64,000 bases of DNA from positions 50,210,613-50,274,612 of the forward strand of contig OY744533.1 of assembly GCA_963556195.1 (NCBI GenBank), given 5' to 3'. Shown here in pieces: positions 37,297 to 49,167 of this stretch. Made by a program: the position numbers and the translations under genes. Each line of letters begins with the position of its first letter. The first letter of the stretch is position 1. The notes under the pieces are model-generated. The model had not been told where the DNA came from. It did no database searches and worked only from the letters and a program-made list of their open reading frames with translations. The stretch comes from Sepiola atlantica. Lineage: Eukaryota; Mollusca; Cephalopoda; Sepiida; Sepiolidae.

Positions 37297-40200
37297 AAGC
37301 ATGAAGCCACTTGATGAAAACTAAGCTGGTAGGTGCGTCAGATACGACCTCGCGTTGGAATAAGCTGGTCGAAGAAAATGTCACGGTTGGTTGTGTGTAC
37401 AAGCAGCTAAGATTCGAGCAGAGCATTACAATTTTGGTGAATAAGCTGGTCGCGAGAGAAATGTCTTAGTTGGTGGTCATGTCAGATTCGATTAGAACGT
37501 TCGAACTAACGTTCATAGTAATCTAGTCCAGGCAGGAAATCTAACGGTTGGTAGTGTGTACAGGCATGTTAGACACGAGCAGAGTGTGTGTACCCAGGTT
37601 GATAAGCAGCAGCTCAAGAGGAATGCCTTGTTTGGTAGTCAAGTCAGATCAGAGCAGAACTTTGGAATTGAGTTGAGTAATGAGTTTGTTTAGAGAAAGG
37701 TCTTATTTGGTGGTGTGTACAGGCAGGTCAGATACGACCAGGGCGTTGTAATTGAGGTTCATAAGCTGGTTGAGAAGAAATATGTTTGTTGCTGGTTTGC
37801 ACAGCCGTGTCAGTTACTATCAGAACGCTGACATCGGGGTGGATAATAAGCTGGTCGAGTAAAAACTTGGTTGATAGGCATGTCATGTCAGAGCAGCGCA
37901 GAGAGTTGGAATTCAGGTGGGTAATAAGCTGGTCAAGAGAAATGTCTTAGCTACTGCTATGTACAGACATGTCAGATATGACTAGAGCCTTTAGATTGAG
38001 GCTGATTATAAGCTAGGCGAGAGAAATGTCTTGGTTTCTTGTGTGTACAGTAATGTCCGATACATCCAGCACGTTCGAAATGTGGTTGATAAGTTGATCA
38101 AGAGGTAACGGTAACGGAGTTGTAATTGAGGCTGTTACTAAACTGGTCGAGGTAAACGTCTCGGCTGGTGGTGTGTACAGGCATGTCGGATACATCTAGT
38201 GCGTTGTTGATGAGGTTGATGAGCTACTCGAGAAAAATGAGGTTGATAAGCTAGTCGAGAAGAAATACCTTGGTTGCTGGTGTGTGCGGGCAGGTCATAT
38301 ACGACCAGAGCGTTCGAATTGAGGTTTATAATAAGCTTGACGAGAGAAATGTCCTGGTAGTGGGTGTGTATCAGATACGATCTTAACGTGAAAACTGAAA
38401 TGGATACGCTATTCGAGAAAAAACGTCTTGCTTGGTGGCATATATCAGATACGACAAGGGCGTTGTCATTGAAGTAACTAATGAAGTAGTCGAGGTAATC
38501 GTTTCGGCTGGCGGTGTGTACAGACATGTCAGATACATCCAGTGCGTTCGAGATGCGGTTGATAAGCTACTCGAGAGAAATGTCTTGCTTAGTGGCGTCT
38601 AGAAGCAGGTGAGATACGATCGCAACGATGGAATTTAGATTGATAAGCTGGGCCAGAGAAATGTCTTGGTTTGTGGTGTCTACAGTGATAGTTGATACAC
38701 TCAGCACGGTGGAAATGAGGTTGATAAGCTGGTCGAAAGAAAATATCCCGGTTCCTGGCCTGTGCAGGCAGGTCAGATACGATCGGAACGTTAAAATCGA
38801 TGTAGATACGCTATTCGAGAAAAATGTTTTGGTTGGTGGTGTATATCAGATACGACAATAGCGTTGTAATTGAGGTTGCTGCTAAACTGGTCGAGGGAAA
38901 CGTCTCGCCTGGTGGTGTGTACAGGCATGTACGTTACATCCAGTGCGTTTGAAATGTGGTTGATAACATACTATAGAGAAATTTCTTGGTTAGTGGTGTG
39001 TAGTGGCAGGTCAGATACGAACGAAACGTTGGAATCGGGGTTGATAAGCTGGGCGATGAGAAATGTTTTTTTCTTTCTGATGTGCATAGGCAGGTCGGAT
39101 ACGACAAGGACGTTGTAATTGAGGTTGCTACTAATTTGGTCAATGGAAACGTCTTGATTGGTGGTGTGTGCAGGCATGTCAGATGCATCCAGTGCGTCCT
39201 AGATGAGGTTGATAAGCTACTCGAGAGAAATGTCTTGGTTAGTGGTGTTGAGAGGTAGGTCAGATACGACCACAACGTTTTAATGGAGGTCGATAAACTG
39301 GGCGAGTGAAACGTCTAGGTTGGGGGTGTGTACAGGCATATCAGATACGACAACCGCGTTGTAATTGAGGTTGCTACTAAACTGGCTGAGGGGGACGTTG
39401 TTGGCTGGTCGTGTGCATAGGCATGTCAGACACATCTAGTGCGTTCGAAATGAGATTGAAAAGCTACCCGGGAGAAATGTCTTGGTTAGATTGTGTAGAG
39501 GCAGGTCAGATACGATCACAACGTTGGAAATGAGATTGACAAGCTGGTCGAGAGAAATGTCTTAATTGGTGGGGATATCCGATCAAAGCGTATCATTGGA
39601 ATTAAGGTGGATAATAAACTGGTCGAGAGAAATGTATTGGTTGATGGTGTATACACGCAGGTCAAATACGACCAGAGCGTTGGAATTCAGATTGATAATA
39701 AGCTAGTCGAGAGAAATGTAGTGGCTGGTGGTATATACATGCAGGTCAAATACGACCAAAGTGTTGGAACTACAGTTGTTACTAAGCTGGCCAAGAAGAA
39801 TGTCTCGGTTGGTGGGTGCGTCAGATACGACCAGAGCGTTGGAATAAAGATTCCTAATAAGCTGGTCGAAGAAAGTGGCAAGTTTGGTTGTGTGTACAAG
39901 CCGGTAGGATACGAGCAGAGCGTTACAATTGTGACGGATAAGCTGATCGCGAGAGAAATGTCTTAGTCGGTGGTCATGTCAGATCCGATTAAAACGTTCG
40001 AACTAACGTTCATAATAATCTAGTGAACGAGGGAAATGTAAGGGTTGGTAGTGTGCACAGGCATGTTAGATACGAGCAGAGCATTGGAATCCAGGCTCAA
40101 GGGAACTGCCTTAGTTGGTAGGCATGTCAGATGAGAGCAGAAGGTTGAAATTGAGTTGGATAATAAGATGGTTTAGAGAAATGTTTTATTTGGAAGTGTG

Positions 40201-41763
40201 TACAGACAGGTCAGATACGACTAGAGTGTTGGAATAATATGCTTGAGAGAAATGTGATGCCGATTGAGCATGTTAGATCCGAGCAAAGACTTCGTATTGA
40301 GTTAAGAAAATAATCTGGTTTAGAGAAATGTCTAATTGTGTCGTGTGTACCGGCAGGTGAGATACGACCGTGGCGTTGTAATTGAGGTCTATAAGCTGGT
40401 TGAGATGGAAATATGTTGATTGGTGATGTGTACAGCCGTGTCAGTTACGATCAGAACGTTGACATTTGGGATGGATAATAAGCTGGTCGAGAAAAATATC
40501 TTTGTTGGTGGGGATGTCAGATATGACCAGAACGTTGGAATCGAGCTTACTAATGAGCTGCCTGGGAGAAATGTCTAGGTTCGTGGCGTGTACAGGCAAG
40601 TCAGATACGACCAGAGCGTTGGAATTGAGGTTGATAATAAATAAGCTGGCCGAGAGAAGCGTATTGGTTGGTGGTGTGTACAGCCGTATCAGATCGTTGA
40701 CATTGAGGTTCGTACGCTGTTTGAAAACAACAAAAAAATGTCTTGGTTGGTGTGTCTACAGGCATATCAGATACGAGATGGGCGTTGTAGTTGAGCTGTC
40801 ATGTACGATCCGTGCTTGCCTGCATCCACGCATTCCAACCGTCACCTCGTTCACATATTAGCGAAATTCATAGAGCTTGCTGCAAATAAAGAAAGTGTGC
40901 ATGGCGTTTCTACTGCGCCTTCACTTGCAGCGCGGAAAAAAGTGATTACCGTTAAATGGAGAATGGCATTGAGGGACAGTGCGTTCCAGCCGAATCGCCA
41001 GGCGAGAGAGTACTCAGATGAAGCTATTTCGCGTAGGACTGGTCTCGCCTCTTTGCTTACAAAGGAACGGCTCGAATGCAAGAAGATAAGGTAGAGGCGA
41101 AAGCGAACAACCGACGGAGAAAGAAGAAAAGATTTTTACCGCCTACTGCAGGCGATACGAAATGGAGATTGATCTGTGGAAGCCTGGATGATTACAACCG
41201 GCGGCCTGTTGTATTTTTTTGTTGTTGTCATGCGCGAGTGTCTTTAAGTGAGGATGCATTAAAGACAATATTAAAATGATGTTCTGATTTTGATTGTATT
41301 ATCGGGGTGAGCGCGAACGCAGACCCCACACTTAGAAATAGCGCACCCGAGTCGTCCACATTTGGGACGATCGCAAAGGTCAACCCAACCCTAGTGCAAT
41401 GGAAGGGCCTCGCTCTGGGAGAACGGCCTAGATGATCACCGTTCACTCCTGTGCCAGGTAAGTATAAAAAATTTCACGGCCCACAACTCAAATTTTATAC
41501 CACACAGCTCTACTCAACACCAACACCTATTTACAAACTACTAAAATACCCGAAAATAAAATATCACCAACATTAGCATATCACTACTTTTGCATTTCTC
41601 AATAACAACAATTCATAACAAACATTTCACTATCATTTAAACTTACCAACATTTTCACAAAATACTTCAATTCGTAAGCAAACTTACATTTTACCCTAAT
41701 AAACAAACTACCATCTCAACAGTTGTCTCCCCTTAGATCAACAGCCGTTTTTCAAATGTAAGG
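37297..41763. repeat. U1 repeat unit 9, short form
   Basis: A 4,467-bp copy and the last complete unit. The private change noticed is A at 41491 (C elsewhere), next to the TATA-like box. The second long spacer follows it directly. Confidence 0.93.
41302..41465 (-). ncRNA. U1: U1 spliceosomal snRNA, copy 9 (last in array)
   Basis: Same 164-nt sequence as copy 1. The TATA-like box is at 41493-41499, with a private A at 41491 (-26). Its distal upstream DNA is the terminal long spacer and then non-array sequence. It is the only copy whose promoter side faces the array edge. Confidence 0.95.
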
Positions 41764-43673
41764 AGCCAACGAGGCATGAAGCCACTTGATGAAAACAGCT
41801 GAAAAAAAAGAACGAAAGATGATTATCGCAAACACAGCAGATGCTGCTTTGAACTATTGTCCATTCGATATGATGCATGGTCATTGTTATATTTGTTACG
41901 CAGTTTGTTGATTTTGTTGTGAAAATCATCAGTGGATATGAAAAAAATAAACTGGGGCCTTCTAGCTATTATTAAAATGCAGTATTTGTTCTTTCCTCGG
42001 TCGGACACAAGGTCGATTCAATGTGTGATAAGTACCATTTTCCTAAAACGGTGCAGTTCTCTCGATTGGGACAAAAATTAAAACATTGCCTCAGTCGAAA
42101 AGCATTCCTCTTCCTACTCCTCCTCTCCCTCCTCCTCTCACTGACGATGACAGGACAGAATTTGAATTATTTATTCGAAAATAAAATAAAGATATATTTG
42201 ATAAGAGATGCTACACTTTGATCGTAACCCGAACGTCAGAAAGTACGGAAACTGAAGAAAAAACAGAAAACAAACACTTACTGATTTATTTCGTTGTATT
42301 CTTCTTTGTAAATTGTTGCTTTTCATTTAGTTTTCTTTTGTAATTAGTAGCAATTAGAAAGAGTGTTGCTGTGGGCAGGATCGGTAACTGCTGCAAGTCG
42401 TCCCGGGCACGATCGTTGCTGCTGTAAAAAATAGAATACCATTAAAGTACTAAGTGGGAGGGAAACACAAATTGTGTCAGTCGAAGAGAATTTCTCCTCT
42501 GCTGACTGAAAAGAAAAGTTTTTTTAAAAATACTCAATCAAACAACGACCTTCAATTGAACAAAGGCCTTCTATCGGACAACAACCTTCTAGTTGCAAAT
42601 AGTAACAGAGTTGCTGTAGTAAATGATGATGACGATGACGAAAGACAAGATCGGAAGTTGCTGCTTGTTTTAGAGATCAGGATCGCTGCTGCTAGTTGTA
42701 GATACTGTAGTAGATGATGATGTTACCGCGGACAGGATCGGAAGCTGCTGCTAATCGTCGAGTACAGGATCGCTGCTTCTAGTTGTGGATAGGAACAAAG
42801 CTACGGTAAAATAAGATAACATTAAAAACACTAAGTGAACACAAATCAGAATTGTGTCAGTCGAAGGAAATTTCTCCCAACGCATATTGGACTCACCTTT
42901 TTCTGTTGCTATTTAAAACTTCCGGTGGTTCTGTCCTATGCTATATTGTCAACTAGTCGGTGATCTAGATACAGTGAACTAAAACGAATTTATTAAATTC
43001 CTATTTGTAAACAAAATTCATAAGCATGGCTATATTTTGAAGAATTTTCCTCAAAGCCCTTACTCCGGCAATATGTCTCCACCCGACAAACTCTTTGATG
43101 CAAATATGGTGAATTTTACAACATATTTGTTAAATATCGTTTGGGGATGGCTAGATAGATAGAAAGGCATACGGTGGTGGTGGTGTATGAGAGTAGTAAT
43201 ATATTTCATAAAGAGAGGTGGGGGAGGTGACTGCTTTGGCTTCTCCCTTCTCCCCACCACCATTTTCTCTCTCTCGTTGCCATTCGCGAAGCCATTTTTT
43301 ATTTTTTTTATTTCTTTATTTTTTTTACAAGTCAGTGTTTTAATAAAATGCCGAAAAGTCACCGTCGTCAAATCTGTTTCATTTTAAATCGTACAAACTT
43401 TCGAAAGGCGGCGCAATTCTTTGATCTTGAAAACTCTTAGTCTCCCATTTGCGCCGTTATGTCGCCTCTTAACCTCCAATAAATCCCAATGAAATATAAA
43501 AATCTGTTCAAAAAGAACCATTTCAGATTCGGAAAAATATAGTCGCCATCTTTATAAACACTAGAATATATAAAAAAATGTTTCTATTGGCCCCCTCCTC
43601 CCCGGTTAGTGTTGAGGTTAATGAACGTATGTTGTTGTTTTTGTTGTTGTTGCTTTTGTATTTGTGTCGTGAA

Positions 43674-44894
43674 TGAATTGAGAGAGAAGGCAGGGAGCAA
43701 AGGAAATGGGGGGGATAGAGAGTGAGGGAGAAGAGTCGAGAGAGAAGGCGAGAGAGAGAGAGAGAGGGAGAGAGAGAGAGAGGCGGAAGAGGCGAGATGG
43801 GAAGGGGGGGAGAGAGGGATGAGAGAAGTGGAGATGGGGAGAGAGAGCGAAGGGACGAGAGGAGATAAGAGGAGAGAAGATGTGAGAGAGATAGTTAGAG
43901 GGGTAATGGGAGAAGGGGTAAACAAGAGGAGGTGAGAGAGATGGGTGAGAGAGGGAATGCGAGAGGAGGAGAGAGAAATGGGGAAAGAGATGGTAGGATG
44001 GACACAAGAGATAGGGCGAGTGCGAGAGGAGCGATAAAGATGTAGAGGGAGGAAAAGGGGGATTAAGAAAGATGGGGAAAGGAAAAGATAGAGAGGGTGG
44101 GCGAGAGGGGGGCGGAGATAAGGGGGTGGTAGGGATGAGAGAGGTAGTGAGAGGGAGTTTGGGGTGAGAAAGAGAGAAAGGGGGTGAGAGGGAGAATGGC
44201 AGAGGAGGAGAGAAGGGGAGAATAAGTGAGAGAGAGAGAGAGAGAGTCGCAATTGGGAAATCATGTAGGGGTGAGAAAGACGGAGAGAAAGAGAGGGAGA
44301 AAACGAAAGTTAGAGGGAGAACGCGGAAAGACAAAGATAGGGGAGGGTTGTGAGAGAGAGGCAGAAAGAGACACGGTGAGGGGAATGTGAGAGTTGGGGG
44401 GAGGAGAGGTGACAGGTAGAAAAGATAGAGAGAGTGGGCGAGAGAGGGAGGGAGGGAGAAAGAGGAGAGGCGGGAGAGAGGTGGAGAGAGAAATGTAGAA
44501 TGATTGAGAGAGGGGGAAGGTGATAAGAGGTAGATAGAGAAACGGGGATGAAAGGACAATGTTGGGTAGAGAGAGAGAGATCAGAAAGGAAGAGAGAGTA
44601 AGGGAGAGGACAAGTATAAATAGTGGTTGAGGGAGAAAGAGTAGGGGAGAGAGAGACGATGGAGAGAGAAGATAAGAGGGGGTACGGAGACTGAGTTAGC
44701 AATAGAAAGGGGGAAAGAGGGAGAGAGAGAGAGGGAAAATGGGAAAAGAGAGATGGTAGTAGAGAGAGAGAGAGACAGAGAGAGAAAGAAGAAGGAGAGA
44801 GATGGCAGTACAAACATGGGGAAAGAGTAAGAGTGGGAGGGAGTAGGGGAGAGGTAGAGTGGGAGAGAGAGATTGTGAGATAGGGAGAGAGAGG
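43674..44894. repeat. 1.2-kb polypurine tract, second copy
   Basis: The counterpart of 19780-21000 in the terminal long spacer, offset by 23,894 bp. No indels are apparent until the following (CT)n tract. Confidence 0.9.
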
Positions 44895-45039
44895 AGCTTT
44901 AGTCAGCGATGTTGACGAATTATTCTCTAAAATTCTTTCGAAAAATCAATGTTTATCGTTTATTTGCTTCTTAAATAAAAAGGTCATCCCTGGGAGGAAG
45001 TTATCCTCACAAACAAACAGATACCCCCACACACAACAT

Positions 45040-45040
<1 letters not shown>

Positions 45041-45096
<56 letters not shown>

Positions 45097-45126
45097 CTCT
45101 CTTTCTCTCTCTTTCTCTCTCTCTCT
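45041..45126. repeat. (CT)n microsatellite, second copy
   Basis: A longer version of the tract at 21146-21215, in the same spacer position. Confidence 0.95.
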
Positions 45127-46345
45127 TCCTGTCCGCTCTATGAAACTATAGAGAAAATAAAATATCTAACTTCCAGCTCCTCTTTAATAAAACAACATTT
45201 GTTTGCCAGGCACAGCACCACTTTACTCCTCTACACTTATGTTAAAAGAATTTAGTTTTTTTTTTACCAGTAATCAGTCCACAACGTCTGCCTTCCATAA
45301 AATCATTAGTTTGGCAACCGAAAAAGTCTATTCAAATCGTTCAACTTTTTTTTAAATGTCCGATTTCGGGGTGATGGGTGGGGTATAGCCAAGAGACACA
45401 CGAAATCTGGGGGTAGTAACACCTTTTCGTTTATAAATCTATATTGAGAGAAGACACGTTCAGTAGCTGATGGCGACAGATAGGCGAGTTTCTTATGCTT
45501 CAAATGGCTTTAAGAGCGGCCTGTACCTATTGAAAAAGATTGATATACCCAGGGCGAAGGTTGGTAGTATGTAGAGACAGGTTACATGCGACCGGAGCAT
45601 GGGAATTGAAGTTGATAAGCTGTCTTGGTCAGTGCGCATGTCAGATTAGAGGAGAATGATGGCATTGATGTGCGAAATATGCTGGTTTAGAGAAATGTGT
45701 TCGTTTTTTTTTAGTGTGTGTACAGACATGCCAGATACGACCGGAGCATTGGAATTGAGTTTGATAATCTGGTCGAGAGGAATGTCTTGGTTAGCTGGCA
45801 TGTCAGATGAGAGCAAATCCGTAGAATTGAGGAGGATAATAAGCTGGTCGAAGAAATGACATGGTGTGTGGTGTGTACAATCATGTTAGATACATCCAGT
45901 GCGTTCGATAAGCTCGCCGAGAGAAATGATTAGATTTGTTGTGTGTACAGACAGGTCAGATACGACCAGAGCGTTGGAATTTAGATTGACATTAAACTGG
46001 TCGAGAGAAATGTATTGGTTGGTGATATATACAGGCAGGTCAAATACGACCAGAGCGTTAGAGTTACGGTTGTTACTAAGCTGGTGGGTGCGTCAGATAC
46101 GACCAGAGCGTTGGAATAAAGATTCCTTATAAGCTGGTCGAAGAAAATGTCACGGTTGGTTGTGTGTACAAGCAGCTAAGATACGAGCAGAGCATTACAA
46201 TTTTGGTGAATAAGCTGGTCGCGAGAGAAATGTCTTAGTTGGTGGTCATGTCAGATTCGATTAGAACGTTCGAACTAACGTTCATAGTAATCTAGTCCAG
46301 GAGGGAAATCTAACGGTTGGAAGTGTGTACAGGCATGTTAGACAC

Positions 46346-46725
46346 ACCACTTATTAGGACAGAAAACTAATATATTTTAACACTAACCCTAAGTCCGACT
46401 GACAAGTTCGTACAACCACACGTAATCGCCTAAAAAAGGGCACCCACAACCACAAGAATAACGCACAAAACAGTATTTATCTCTAATAGAAAAACGAAAA
46501 TGGTTCCAGCTGGCTATTGCTTCGCAAAGTCATAGAGTAAATGCAATATTTTCGGTAGAGTGTCTTGCGTAGAATAAGTCCAGGGTATTACAAGCAACGA
46601 TTTGTTGTCCAAATTGTATGACCATCGCCCCCCCCCCCCCCAAAAAAAAACGATGAGGATTTCATGCATAAGTTTAAAGAATTTCATTCATGAGTGTCTT
46701 GTAAACACGGGACAGAAACTTCCGC

Positions 46726-46771
<46 letters not shown>

Positions 46772-47037
46772 TAATTAATCAATTTTTACGATAAATAGTG
46801 TACCTTTAAATAATTTTTTGTTGTTTTTCAATTTTCCACGGATATCTACGCATTCGGATTATACGGATCTCTCTGATTGCTACTGCTTGAATTATTTGGA
46901 CTTCATGGATTGTCTTTGACGATTTGAGTAATTCACATTCTACTTTTTTAAAAACATATTTCACCCCAAACAAGGCAGGCCGTCACTGTAGACGTAAGGG
47001 GTTACTGAGAATTAGGGTGTAGGTTTTGGGTGTCATC
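46346..47037. other. Array flank, no gene seen
   Basis: The first non-array DNA on the right. It contains a run of about 14 C followed by 9 A (about 46628-46650) and a (TA)n microsatellite at 46728-46768. No coding segment or RNA gene was recognised. Confidence 0.7.
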
Positions 47038-47745
47038 CTAAGTTGGGAGATGTCTAGCGATATGTCTGTTTACATTAGTTTTAAACCTCTGCATGTCGGT
47101 ACAGTCGGGGAAACAGGGAACAGGGAACAGGGAGGGAGTTCCAGAGGCCAGCAATACTAGGAAAGAAGTATTTGGAGTAGAAGGCTCTCCAGCATCTGGG
47201 GACATCCACAGTGAATGGATGTGGTTTTGCTGATTGTCGAGTTGGTCTAGTGTATTTACATCGAGGGCGCACCAAAGCAGCCATTTCATCGGGGCCCAAT
47301 CCATCAAAGTATTTGTAAAACAAGCACAAGGATGCAACATTACGGCGATGGGACAGGGGCTGGATCTTGGTGGATAGTGAGAGTTCGATTAAGTTGGCGA
47401 CTCTTTTTTGGATCTTGTCTTAGAGGGAGAGACTAGTGGATGATGCACCAGCCCAGGTGTGGCAACAATACTACATGCATGAGCGGATGGTGGCTTTGTA
47501 GAGATACAGAGTAATGTCAGGCGTGAGGAGTTTACTAGCACGGTAGAGGGAGCCCACCTTCTTTGCTGCAGCCGTGGCAATCTCTTCAATGTATTTGTTC
47601 CAATTCATGTTACCTGTCAAGGTTAGGCCAAAGAGTTTGGATGATGAACTTTCAGGTAGGGTGTTATTTTCCATGACAATCGGTGGTTGAAGAGGTTTCT
47701 GGTAGTTGTTGAAGGAAAGGAGCTTTGTTTTGGCGGCATTAAAAG
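47038..47745 (-). pseudogene. Jockey/CR1-type LINE ORF2, C-terminal remnant
   Basis: Reading leftward from 47745, conceptual translation gives VTFNAAKTKLLSF, then KLFGLTLTGNMNWNKYI, AAAKKVGSLYRASKLL and TLYLYKATIRSCM. Further on it gives CLFYKYFDGLGPDEMAAL, HPFTVDVPRC, LWNSLP and FKTNVNRHIARHL. These are the conserved region after the reverse transcriptase core in jockey/CR1-type non-LTR elements. The copy is dead. A TAG replaces the expected Glu after RSCM (about 47474). A frame break near 47120, beside a GGGAACA duplication, splits the last part. The RT catalytic domain is absent. The mariner derivative adjoins at 47746. Confidence 0.85.
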
Positions 47746-48285
47746 TTACCAGACCTTACCCCAGAAAAAAATATTTCAAATACATGACGGGGTTGGGACT
47801 CTAATCTCCTTTCAAAGTAGGCCCCTTGTGCTTGCACACACTTTGCCCACCGATCCATCCACTACCGGAAACACCTCTGGATGTCTTCTTTTGGAATGGT
47901 GATCATCTCCGCTGCCGAGTTCCGCATTATTGCTTTTCTCTGCACCCTCTTAACAACAGCTGCACTCCGAGCATTTTGGGGACTGCCAGAACACTGGTCA
48001 CTTTCCGCTGATGTGCGACCATTTTTGAATCGGTTGAGCCACTCCTTGATTTGTGTTACACCCATCGCATCTTCTCAACACCTGCTTAATCTAACACGAC
48101 GGCGGAGATGAACACCATTCCAAAAGATTTCCAGGGGTGTTTCCGGCAGTTGATGGATTGGTGGGCTAAGTGTGTGCAAGCACAAGGGGCATACATTGAA
48201 GGGGATTAGGGTCCCAACCTCGTCACGTATTAAAAAAAAAAATTCTAGCCTAAGGTCGGATACTTTTTCGACAGACCTCGTATGT
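47746..48285. mobile_element. Fold-back mariner-type transposon derivative
   Basis: Two inverted arms (about 47752-47918 and 48098-48258) surround about 180 bp. On the minus strand, 48065-47862 encodes a mariner-type N-terminal helix-turn-helix (GVTQIKEWLNRFKNGRTSAE). It is joined directly to the transposase C-terminal end (IPKEDIQRCFR, a stop, then WMDRWAKCVQAQGAYFE). The plus strand of the right arm encodes a second C-terminal end, IPKDFQGCFRQLMDWWAKC to a TAG at about 48210. The DDD catalytic region is missing. The outer right end reads GAGGTCTGTCGAAAAAGTAT on the minus strand, like a mariner terminus. Non-autonomous and immobile by itself. Confidence 0.8.
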
Positions 48286-48359
48286 CAATGTCTCTCTGTG
48301 CATGTGTGTGTGCGTTCCCTATAGAAAGAAAGGTTAGAGAATCTACATCAAAACTAAAA

Positions 48360-48735
48360 GTTTATTCATATGTAAAATTATCCGGTGGAGACAATAGAAG
48401 TGGTCGCTTAAAGGTGATATCGGGGCAGACACCCCTTAACACTTCACATATATTCTATTTGGATGAAATTATAATCATATATATAAATGTTTTCGGATAT
48501 TAAGACAACGTAAGTGGTCCCGAATCTCTAAGTGCCCTCGTAAGGGAGCTATGGGGGCCGAACAATCTTCAAACCTTAAAAATGATCTTATTTTTTATAA
48601 ATGTTAAATCATATGTGTAAAATTCTCTGGGGAAGACAATGGAAGTTGTCCTGAATCTTAACGTGCTCCTATATGTGCTCCTTATAAGAGAGCTATAGGG
48701 CAGAACACCCTATTTTATTATTTTATTATGGAAAT
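48360..48735. repeat. Three degenerate direct repeats
   Basis: Blocks near 48365, 48503 and 48608 share TCATATGTGTAAAATT, a GGAGACAATAGAAGTGGTC-like segment and a GGGAGCTATAGGGCAGAACA-like end in various combinations. The family is unknown. Confidence 0.6.
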
Positions 48736-49167
48736 CGCTTTAGACTTGGCATGTAAGGAGCTAAAAATGATAAATTACTTCAAGGTCAAAAACTAGTCAA
48801 CGATAAGTGTTAGATGGATTCCGACCGAGAAAACAACAATTCTTCCCCTTTACCATGAACCTTAAAATTTCAAGTGCGTATATCCATTTTAAGGAAATAA
48901 AAAGCATATATAAGACACTAATTCAGAGGGTTTTCCGAAATGTTAGCTTCTTCCGACAATATTAGAGTTCGAAACGATGGGGAGGGGGTAAAAAAGAAAG
49001 CATAGTGACAAAGGACATTGTGGTATTCCCCAGTCAATTGTGAACAATGCCATATCTTGCTTGTTTTAGAAAGTCATTTTTAAGATGAAATGATCGCTTG
49101 TTACTGTTGAGTAAAGAATCACTTTCAAATTTGTAAGTAACGCTTATGTTTCGTTCGTTTTATTCAG

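Larger units (their letters stand above)
17870..41763. repeat. 23,894-bp higher-order repeat (one long plus four short U1 units)
   Basis: The sequence starting at 17870 recurs at 41764, an offset of 23,894 bp that holds through the polypurine tract. The offset becomes 23,914 after a (CT)n tract that is about 20 bp longer in the second copy. The period equals 6,026 + 4 x 4,467. The region before 17870 consists of four short units, so it looks like the tail of an earlier higher-order period. The second copy of the long spacer runs to 46345 and then leaves the array. Confidence 0.9.
1..46345. repeat. Tandem U1 snRNA gene array
   Basis: The whole stretch is built from direct repeats that each carry one minus-strand U1 snRNA gene. 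Eight units are 4,467 bp (one has a single extra A) and one is 6,026 bp. The left edge lies outside the window, because base 1 falls exactly on the unit start. The right edge is about 46345, where minisatellite sequence stops abruptly. Units differ by only a handful of single bases. Tandem snRNA arrays are known in animals (sea urchin and Xenopus U1, human U2), so the architecture is established. The unit structure here was not recognised from any known record. Confidence 0.95.
41764..46345. repeat. Terminal long spacer, second copy, no U1 gene
   Basis: It matches 17870 to about 22325 of the long unit with few substitutions (for example C at 42725, T at 42950 and A at 43020). After the polypurine and (CT)n tracts it returns to minisatellite at about 45550. 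Past about 46225 it follows the type found at unit position 180-265, whereas the first copy switches to the type found near 2680. It then stops within a monomer at about 46345. No U1 gene follows, so this is the promoter-side end of the array. Confidence 0.88.

Noticed and set aside
1..46345. CRISPR array or bacterial repeat system
   Set aside because: The repeats are 81-84 bp and 4.5 kb, lack regular unique spacers, and sit with spliceosomal RNA genes in animal DNA.
46383..46392. Telomere-like CTAACCCTAA near the array border
   Set aside because: A single short match with no repetition.
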